Shown piece after piece: positions 39,650-45,518 of a DNA stretch of 45,518 nt. The position numbers and the translations under genes were made by a program. Source of the stretch: Spirochaetaceae bacterium (GTDB taxonomy: Bacteria; Spirochaetota; Spirochaetia; SZUA-6; Bin103). The stretch lies in contig JAPPGB010000099.1 of the NCBI GenBank assembly GCA_028821475.1, positions 1 to 45,518 of the forward strand. The letters are read 5' to 3'. Every line of letters begins with the position of its first letter. Positions within the stretch are counted from its first letter, which is position 1. The notes beneath the pieces are model-generated. The model was not told where the DNA came from and did not search any database. It saw only the letters and a program-made list of their open reading frames with translations.

Positions 39650-40465
39650 GTGAGCGACGCGACGAGCGCGGCGGACGCGAACGGCGGCGCCCGCGACGGG
39701 CTGGCGAAGCGGGTGATCGTGTGCCTGGACGTACGCGACGGCAAGACCACCAAGGGGGTACGCTTCCTCGACAACAAGGTGGTGGGCGACCCGGTCGCCA
39801 TGGCGCAGCAGTACTACCGGGACGGCGTCGACGAACTGGTGTTCTACGACATCACCGCATCCGCCGAGCGGCGCGGAATCATGCTCGACGTGGTGCGCCG
39901 GGTGGCGGAGCAGATCTTCATTCCGTTTGCGGTGGGCGGCGGCATCGGGTCGGTGGCGGATATGCGGGCGGTGCTGCTCGCGGGCGCCGAGAAGGTGTCG
40001 GTGAACTCGCAGGCGGTGCGCAATCCGCACATCATCAGCGAAGGGGCGGCGGCGTTCGGCACGCAGTGCATCGTGCTCGGCCTCGATGCCAAGAAGGACG
40101 CCGCCATGCCGAGCGGGTACCGCGTGATGATCGACGGCATGCGCCGCGCTACCGGGCTCGACGCACTGGAGTGGGCGCAGCGCGCGCAGCAGCTTGGCGC
40201 CGGCGAGGTAGTGCTCAACGCGATCGACACCGATGGCGTGCAGGCCGGCTACGAGATGGAGGTGACGCGCCTGCTCGCAGACGCGTTGACCATTCCGGTG
40301 GTCGCCTCCGGCGGCGCCGGCACCCCCGATCACCTGTACGAGGTGTTGGAGAACGCGCACGCCGACGCCGCGCTGGTGGCGTCGATGGTGCACTTCGGCA
40401 CCTACACGGTGCGGGAGATCAAGCGCGCGCTCGCCGCCCGCGGCGTGTGCATCCGCGAGCCGTGA
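39650..40465 (+). CDS. hisF: Imidazole glycerol phosphate synthase cyclase subunit HisF
   Basis: 271 residues from GTG 39650. The frame extends left to 39503, but that part lies inside hisH. An (alpha/beta)8 barrel with the acid/base pair Asp27 ([12 protein letters not shown]) and Asp146 (LGLDAKK), matching Asp11 and Asp130 of Thermotoga HisF, plus GGGIGSV and [10 protein letters not shown] phosphate-binding loops. About 18 extra N-terminal residues precede the barrel. It forms the ammonia-channelling synthase with HisH, encoded immediately upstream. Confidence 0.95.
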   Translation: MSDATSAADANGGARDGLAKRVIVCLDVRDGKTTKGVRFLDNKVVGDPVAMAQQYYRDGVDELVFYDITASAERRGIMLDVVRRVAEQIFIPFAVGGGIGSVADMRAVLLAGAEKVSVNSQAVRNPHIISEGAAAFGTQCIVLGLDAKKDAAMPSGYRVMIDGMRRATGLDALEWAQRAQQLGAGEVVLNAIDTDGVQAGYEMEVTRLLADALTIPVVASGGAGTPDHLYEVLENAHADAALVASMVHFGTYTVREIKRALAARGVCIREP

Positions 40466-40548
40466 CCGGGCGCTAGCGGTCCTGGCGTGCCGCGCCGGCG
40501 CACGGCGGCGTTGGCGTGGCCGGCGCGCTCCGCGTGCGCGGCGCCACG

Positions 40549-40578
40549 TTGCTTTCGGCGGTCCGCCGGAAGTATAGT
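40549..40578 (+). promoter_or_regulatory. Promoter candidate for the FmdB-type gene, with overlapping palindrome
   Basis: TTGCTT (40549-40554), 18-base spacer, TATAGT (40573-40578). The spacer is filled by a dyad, TTTCGGCGG-T-CCGCCGGAA at 40553-40571 with one mismatch, placed where a repressor would block RNA polymerase. Confidence 0.45.
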
Positions 40579-40627
40579 AGGGCCACAAAGTTGGAGACCT
40601 CATCCCACCCTACCTGGAGATCGTGCA

Positions 40628-40972
40628 ATGCCCACCTACGACTATGAGTGCTCGGACGGACATCGGTTCGAACACCTGCAGTCGATAACCGCCGAACCCC
40701 TGACCGAGTGCCTGATTTGCGGTGAGCCGGTACGCCGGCTGATCGGTGGCGGCACCGGCATCATCTTCAAGGGTTCCGGCTTCTACGTCACCGACTCCAA
40801 GAACGGCAGCCGCGCCAAGAAGGAGTCCGCCAAGGACACCGACGGCAAACCGGACAAGGACAAGGACAAGGCGCCCAAGAGCGAAACAGGGAGCGGGTCC
40901 GACTCCGCCTCCTCCTCGGGCGACAAACCCAACAAACCCGACAAGCCCGCCAAGACCGCGGCGGCTACCTGA
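40628..40972 (+). CDS. FmdB-type zinc ribbon protein
   Basis: 114 residues. The first 60 are the FmdB/CxxC_CXXC_SSSS domain: MPTYDYECSDGHRFEH, then CLICGEP and the RRLIGGGTGIIFKGSGFYVT block. The first metal half-site is C-x3-H rather than CxxC, a known variant. The remaining 50 residues are a Lys/Asp/Ser/Pro-rich disordered tail. Family function is unsettled; regulatory roles have been proposed. TGGAG upstream supports ATG 40628. An upstream in-frame extension to 40487 lacks domain content. Confidence 0.9.
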   Translation: MPTYDYECSDGHRFEHLQSITAEPLTECLICGEPVRRLIGGGTGIIFKGSGFYVTDSKNGSRAKKESAKDTDGKPDKDKDKAPKSETGSGSDSASSSGDKPNKPDKPAKTAAAT

Positions 40973-40973
40973 A

Positions 40974-40988
40974 CCGGCGGCCCGCCGG
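40974..40988. terminator. Palindrome between convergent FmdB-type gene and thiI
   Basis: CCGGCGG-C-CCGCCGG begins 2 bases after the FmdB-type stop, in the 34-base convergent gap. It probably folds as a short bidirectional terminator hairpin. No T tract. Confidence 0.4.
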
Positions 40989-41006
40989 CTGCGTCCGGCG
41001 CGGCGT

Positions 41007-42173
41007 TCACACCTGGATCGGGTCCGGTGTTGTCGTCCCGGCGGCGCTCCGCTCCATGAGATCCTCCAGCCTCAGGCGCTCGAACGACTGTCGCAGTTCC
41101 GCCACCACCGGATTGATCACCGGGTGGCGCGGAGCGAACAGCGTGCAGCAGTCGGGGTACGGCAGGATCGAAATCGCGAACGTGCCGATCCGTTGCGCGA
41201 TCGCGATGATCGACTCCTTGGCGTGGCCGATCAGCGGCCGCATTACCGGCAGGGTGGCGTAGCTTCCGGTGAGGTGCAGGCTCGGCACGGTCTGACTGGC
41301 CACCTGGCCGAGGCTCTCGCCCGTGACCAGGCACTCGTGGCCGTTCCGGACGGCGAGCGCGCTGGCGATGCTCATCATGGCGCAGCGCGACAGCAGGGTG
41401 ATCTCCGCGGCGCGCGCCGCCTCCTTGATACGCACCTGGACGTCCGTGAACGGCACCACGTGCAGGGCGAGATTGGGCAGGTAGCGGCGCAGGGCAGCGG
41501 CGAGCCGCCGTACCTTCTGCTCCGCCTCGGCGGAGGTGAACGGGTAGGCGTGGAAGTACACCGCGTCGACCGCCAGGCCGCGCCCGCCCATCAGGTAGCC
41601 GGCGACCGGCGAGTCGATGCCGCCCGACAGCAACAGCAGGCCGCGGCCCGAGCAGCCCACCGGCAGCCCGCCGGGACCGCGGTGCTGGTCCGCGTACACG
41701 TAGATGTGGTCGCGCACTTCGACGCGCACGGTCGCGTCGGGCCGCCGCACGTCGACGGTGAAGCCGGGTAGCCGGGCGCGCAGCAGGTCGCCGAGCAGGC
41801 AGGCGATGTCGTAGGAGTTCAGGCCGAACTGCTTGTCCTCGCGGCTCGCTTCGACCTTGAAGCTGCGCTGCCCGCCGCCGGCGGCCAGCTCTGCCGCGAT
41901 GAAGTCGGCGGCGCGCGGGAACGATGCCTCGGTTTTCTCGAAGCGCGCCACCCGCGCATAGGACACGATCCCGAAGGTCGCGGCCAGAGCGCGCGCCGCC
42001 TCGTCGGCGAGGGCGTCTTCCACGGCCAGGAATACCCGGCCCCACGTGCGCCGCACGCGCGCCGCCTTGCGCGGCAGCCGGCGTGCGATGTTGCGCATCA
42101 GCCGCTGTTCGAACGCAAGGCGATTGGCTCCCTTGAGCGAGATTTCGCCGTACTTGACGATGAATTCGGTCAC
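41007..42173 (-). CDS. thiI: tRNA 4-thiouridine synthase ThiI
   Basis: 388 residues from GTG 42173 (conserved VTEFIVKYGEISLKG). The N-terminal ferredoxin-like/THUMP region binds tRNA. The PP-loop ATPase signature is SGGIDSPV (183-190), and GHECLVTGESLGQVASQT is the C-terminal block. Cys in YPDCCTLFAPRHP matches the conserved ThiI position. There is no rhodanese domain, as in many Gram-positives and spirochaetes, so sulfur probably comes directly from the cysteine desulfurase encoded upstream. The 166 bases between the two genes hold no other gene. Confidence 0.94.
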   Translation of the reverse strand: MTEFIVKYGEISLKGANRLAFEQRLMRNIARRLPRKAARVRRTWGRVFLAVEDALADEAARALAATFGIVSYARVARFEKTEASFPRAADFIAAELAAGGGQRSFKVEASREDKQFGLNSYDIACLLGDLLRARLPGFTVDVRRPDATVRVEVRDHIYVYADQHRGPGGLPVGCSGRGLLLLSGGIDSPVAGYLMGGRGLAVDAVYFHAYPFTSAEAEQKVRRLAAALRRYLPNLALHVVPFTDVQVRIKEAARAAEITLLSRCAMMSIASALAVRNGHECLVTGESLGQVASQTVPSLHLTGSYATLPVMRPLIGHAKESIIAIAQRIGTFAISILPYPDCCTLFAPRHPVINPVVAELRQSFERLRLEDLMERSAAGTTTPDPIQV

Positions 42174-42339
42174 CGCTGGTATCCGAGGGGTGACGCGGCG
42201 TTCGCCGCCGCGGCCGCCGCCGGCCCGCGGCACCCGGTTCGTGGTCCGCTTCCGGCAGTGCGGCGGCCTGCGCATCGCCGCCCGGCGGCCGCTTCCCTGC
42301 CGGCCGCCCGCGGGACAACCGGGGTTCCGGGACGCCGCA

Positions 42340-43512
42340 CTACGCGACCACCCGCAACGCCGGCAACGCCCGCGCGAGGGCGTCGAGCAGGCGGTCGACG
42401 TCCGCCTCGGTGGTGCTCCACCCGGTCGACACCCGAAACGCACCGATCGCGACCGGCGCGGGCACGCCCATCGCCCGCAGCACCGGCGAGGTCTTCTGGC
42501 CGCTCGACGAGCACGCCGATCCACGCGATATGTAGACCCCCCCGTCGCTGAGCACTCGCACCAGCACCTCGGCCGGAACGCCGGGAGCCGACAGGCAGAC
42601 GATGTAGGGCGAATAGCACTCGGGCCGCGCGGCGCGCTCGCGCGGCACCACTTCCAGGCGCAGGCGCGTCGCGCCGGCGAGCAACCGCTCGCACAGGTGC
42701 GCGGCGTGCCGCCGGTGGTCGGCTGCCGCCGATGCGAGGGCCGTCGCCTGGCGTGCGAATGCGCGCAGCCCGGCCACGTTCTCGGTGCCCGGACGGCGCC
42801 CTTCCTGCTGGCCGCCGCCGCGCGGCAGCAACTCCAGCGCGGCGCCGGCGCGTAGCCACAGCGCACCCACCCCGACCGGGCCGCCCAGCTTGTGCGCGCT
42901 GGCGGCGGCGCTGTCGGCGGCGGTGACCGGCACCTCCAGGCCGCGGCACAGGGCCTGCACGGCGTCGGTGTGGAAGTGGATGCGGCGCCCGATGCCGCGT
43001 GCGTGGCCGCGTACGATCTCGGCGGCCGCCGCGAGCGGTTGGATGGCGCCGGTCTCGTTGTTCACGGCCACGACCGCCACCAGCCTGGTGGCGTCGTCGA
43101 GGCACGCGGCGAACCGGTCCAGGTCGAGCAGGCCGTCGGCGCCGACCGGCGCAACCTGCACCGGAAAGCCCATGCGCGCAAGCTGCTGCGCCGGTTCGGC
43201 CACCGCCGCGTGCTCGACCGCGGAGTGCACGATGCCGCGCCGGAACGCGGCGCGGCTGTCGCGCAGGTAGGCGAGCGGCGAGTACAGCACCAGGTGGTCC
43301 GCCTCGGTGGCGCCGCCGGTGGCGACCACCTCCTCGGCCGGCCACCCGCAAGCGGCGCCGATTGCGGCGGCGGCGGCGTCCAGGGCACCGCGCTGGCGCT
43401 GGCCGCAGGCGTGCGCGGAAGACGGGTTGCCGAGCCGGAAGTCGTCCGCCCCCCGCGCGGCCGGCGGCGCGGTGGCGGCCCAGTCCAGGTAGGTCGAGTC
43501 CCGGCAGGTCAC
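42340..43512 (-). CDS. Cysteine desulfurase (NifS/IscS-like)
   Basis: 390 residues from GTG 43512, which overlaps the SLBB gene stop (GTGA). A PLP-dependent enzyme: Lys208 in SAHKLGG binds the cofactor, Cys334 in GSACSSSG accepts sulfur from cysteine, and HTDAVQAL carries the conserved Asp-Ala-Q. RRPGTENVAG is also typical. Its position before thiI matches the NifZ-ThiI arrangement known from Bacillus, so it probably serves tRNA thiolation. An Fe-S cluster role is possible, but no IscU/SufU is nearby. Confidence 0.93.
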   Translation of the reverse strand: MTCRDSTYLDWAATAPPAARGADDFRLGNPSSAHACGQRQRGALDAAAAAIGAACGWPAEEVVATGGATEADHLVLYSPLAYLRDSRAAFRRGIVHSAVEHAAVAEPAQQLARMGFPVQVAPVGADGLLDLDRFAACLDDATRLVAVVAVNNETGAIQPLAAAAEIVRGHARGIGRRIHFHTDAVQALCRGLEVPVTAADSAAASAHKLGGPVGVGALWLRAGAALELLPRGGGQQEGRRPGTENVAGLRAFARQATALASAAADHRRHAAHLCERLLAGATRLRLEVVPRERAARPECYSPYIVCLSAPGVPAEVLVRVLSDGGVYISRGSACSSSGQKTSPVLRAMGVPAPVAIGAFRVSTGWSTTEADVDRLLDALARALPALRVVA

Positions 43513-45143
43513 GGGGCGACCCGGTCGTAGACCTTGAACACCAGGTCCCAAATGATGACGGTGAAGCCGGCGACGATGGCCAATTCGCTGAGCACGTTCC
43601 TGGTTCCGGCCCAGGCATTCCGGTTGGCGATGATCGTCGACCCCGGTGCCGGCTGCGTGAACAGCGTGCCGCGGCTGCGCGCGTGGTTGGCATCGATCAC
43701 CGTGAAGTCGGTGCCGCCGTCCTCGGTCAGGCCGCCGGCGGCGCGCAGGTAGTCGCCGATGGTCAGGGACGGCTGGTAGCGTACCGCGCTCGGGACGTTC
43801 ACCTCGCCGGCTACGTAGACGTTCAGATCCTGCAATGGCACGTGCAACTGGTCGCCCGGATCCAGGAACAGGTCGAGGACAGGATCCCGGTATTCCCACA
43901 GCGCGGCCACGTCCACCGGTACCCGTACCCCGGAGGCGGCGCGCAGCACGCTGCTGCGTTCGGCGCGCGCCAGGGGTGTCGGGCCGCCGAGCTGCTCGAG
44001 CACCTGCAGCACGGTCAGGCCGCTCGCGTAGGGCAGCAGCACCACCACCGGCTGGTCCGGGATCGGCCGCGGCTTCTCGCCGCCGGGCTCGCCGAACAGC
44101 GCGCCCTGCACCAGCACCATGCGCTCCGGGCGGGCGGCGGGCGCGGCTTCGACCCGGTCGCCGTCGCGGAGCTGAAACGTGCGCCACTGCTCCGGCGCCA
44201 GTTCCACCACCCGCGGCACCGGCTGTCCGCGCAGCACCGACAGCCGCGTGTCGCTCTCCGGGCCGCGCAGGCCGCCGGCGAAGCGGATCAGTTCGGCGAT
44301 GCCCTCGCCGGCGAGCAGATCGAACACGCCGGGAAACGCCACCGTGCCGGCGATCGACACCAGCCGTTCGGCGCGCGGGACCCGCACCCGGTCGGCCGGC
44401 GTCAGCGTCGGGTTGGCGTCCAGTTCGCCGTGCGTGGAGAAGCGCGTCAGGTCGATCGTGCCGGTAACGCCGTCGCGGGTCAGTTCCACGGCGCGCAGGC
44501 TGCTGCCCGCCTGCGGTCCGCCGGCGACCGTGATCAGGTCGGATATCCGCGACAGCGGCGTGACCGTGTAGATGCCAGGGTTGGCTACCCCACCGTAGAT
44601 GAACACGTCGAACAGGGCCGGCTGCCTGAGCACGAAGCTGACGAAGCGCGCGGGAACCTGTTCCTTGATGCGGCGCACGATCTCGCGGCGGCCATCGCTG
44701 AACAGGCGGTCGCGGACGCCGACGGTCCCGACGAAGGGGATGTCGAGCTGGTAGTCGTCCTGCAGTACCAGCGGAAAGGTGTTGACCCGATCGTCGGAGC
44801 CGAGCTGAATCTGCAGCTCGTAGGTGTCGCCGGCGGTCATCCGGTAGCTGGTAGCACTCAGGATCCGCTGCCGGAGCGTCCCGGCGTCGCCGGTGACCGC
44901 CCCCAGCGGCAGTTGCTGCCGAAACTCCTCCGCCGTGGCGCCGTCGCCGGCCGTGGCGCTCTGCGCCGGCAGACTGCCGGCCCCCACGCACATGACGAGC
45001 AGCACGGCCAGGAGCGGCCGCCAGTTCCCGCGGTCCAACGCTCGCAGTGGCCGCGCAGGAACCCGGCGTCGCACCGCGAGCGGCCCGTCGGGATGGATCG
45101 CCGCTCGAATGCATCTGGGTGTACGCCACGGGCCGGTAGACAT
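43509..45143 (-). CDS. Polysaccharide export protein with SLBB domains (Wza/OPX-like)
   Basis: 544 residues. After a basic N-terminus a hydrophobic signal segment lies at about 44-60 (LLAVLLVMCVGAGSLPAQS). A poly-export domain follows (SYRMTAGDTYELQI... IPFVGTVGV), then repeated SLBB beta-grasp units (VFIYGGVANPGIYTV, VSIAGTVAFPGVFDLLAGEG, VYVAGEVNVPSAVRY). A C-terminal transmembrane helix is near 515-535. It is predicted to form the outer-membrane/periplasmic exit channel for a capsular or exopolysaccharide. No glycosyltransferase or Wzc partner is visible before the contig ends; they may lie beyond it. Confidence 0.9.
   Translation of the reverse strand: MSTGPWRTPRCIRAAIHPDGPLAVRRRVPARPLRALDRGNWRPLLAVLLVMCVGAGSLPAQSATAGDGATAEEFRQQLPLGAVTGDAGTLRQRILSATSYRMTAGDTYELQIQLGSDDRVNTFPLVLQDDYQLDIPFVGTVGVRDRLFSDGRREIVRRIKEQVPARFVSFVLRQPALFDVFIYGGVANPGIYTVTPLSRISDLITVAGGPQAGSSLRAVELTRDGVTGTIDLTRFSTHGELDANPTLTPADRVRVPRAERLVSIAGTVAFPGVFDLLAGEGIAELIRFAGGLRGPESDTRLSVLRGQPVPRVVELAPEQWRTFQLRDGDRVEAAPAARPERMVLVQGALFGEPGGEKPRPIPDQPVVVLLPYASGLTVLQVLEQLGGPTPLARAERSSVLRAASGVRVPVDVAALWEYRDPVLDLFLDPGDQLHVPLQDLNVYVAGEVNVPSAVRYQPSLTIGDYLRAAGGLTEDGGTDFTVIDANHARSRGTLFTQPAPGSTIIANRNAWAGTRNVLSELAIVAGFTVIIWDLVFKVYDRVAP

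Positions 45144-45518
<375 letters not shown>

Overview
The window is a compact, GC-rich bacterial chromosome segment with about 40 genes in tight operons that often overlap by 4 bases (ATGA or GTGA). It comes from a diderm: there are lipoproteins, a Wza-type polysaccharide export protein and a NagZ-like hydrolase. The gene content and order fit a GC-rich spirochaete (Spirochaetota), probably a metagenome-derived contig. The pointers are a TPR / PilZ-like / tsaE / tsaB operon, infC-rpmI-rplT running into zapA, a GldA/GldF/GldG/DUF4340 ABC operon, an FN3/Calx-beta-like lipoprotein and a Gx-family transporter. The phylum call is inference. The last 49 bases are pure G and look like a sequencing artefact at a contig end.

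Layout. 1-5.6 kb: 3' part of a CinA-like/nucleotidyltransferase fusion, an MFS carrier and a proline racemase-type enzyme (+), then metK and a Gx transporter (-). 5.6-7.0 kb: an FN3-repeat lipoprotein (-). 7.4-15.6 kb: a + strand DNA-repair block of mfd, a LON-domain protein, and a MrfA-like helicase overlapping a MrfB-like DEDDh exonuclease. 15.7-18.5 kb: a decaying oligopeptide/dipeptide-type ABC transporter with an intact DppC-type permease, a DppB-type permease that has an internal deletion and frameshift, and a substrate-binding protein missing its N-terminal half. The decay zone ends next to a long GC-rich hairpin. 18.5-22.0 kb: an operon of a LipM/LplA-type acyltransferase, a family 3 glycoside hydrolase and a GNAT protein (-), with a near-leaderless promoter.

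22.0-25.1 kb is the accessory island. It has visibly lower GC and holds a two-gene DUF262 + AAA ATPase cassette whose ATPase lost its C-terminal half. Around it lie a VapC (PIN) toxin remnant and two diverged direct copies of the 3' end of an unknown gene. This is the best place in the window to look for an undescribed, defence-like system.

25.1-30.0 kb: ABC ATPase, ABC-2 permease, GldG-like protein and DUF4340 protein (+). 30.0-33.5 kb: TPR, PilZ-like, tsaE and tsaB (-), preceded by a four-copy 20-bp hairpin repeat. 33.6-35.8 kb: infC-rpmI-rplT, a coiled-coil protein and zapA (-) behind a strong sigma-70-type promoter. 35.9-37.8 kb: metX-metW (-). 38-40.5 kb: a lipoprotein of unknown function, hisH and hisF (+). 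40.6-45.1 kb: an FmdB-type zinc ribbon protein (+) convergent with an SLBB export protein, a cysteine desulfurase and thiI (-). The last two fit together as the sulfur donor and sulfurtransferase for tRNA 4-thiouridine.
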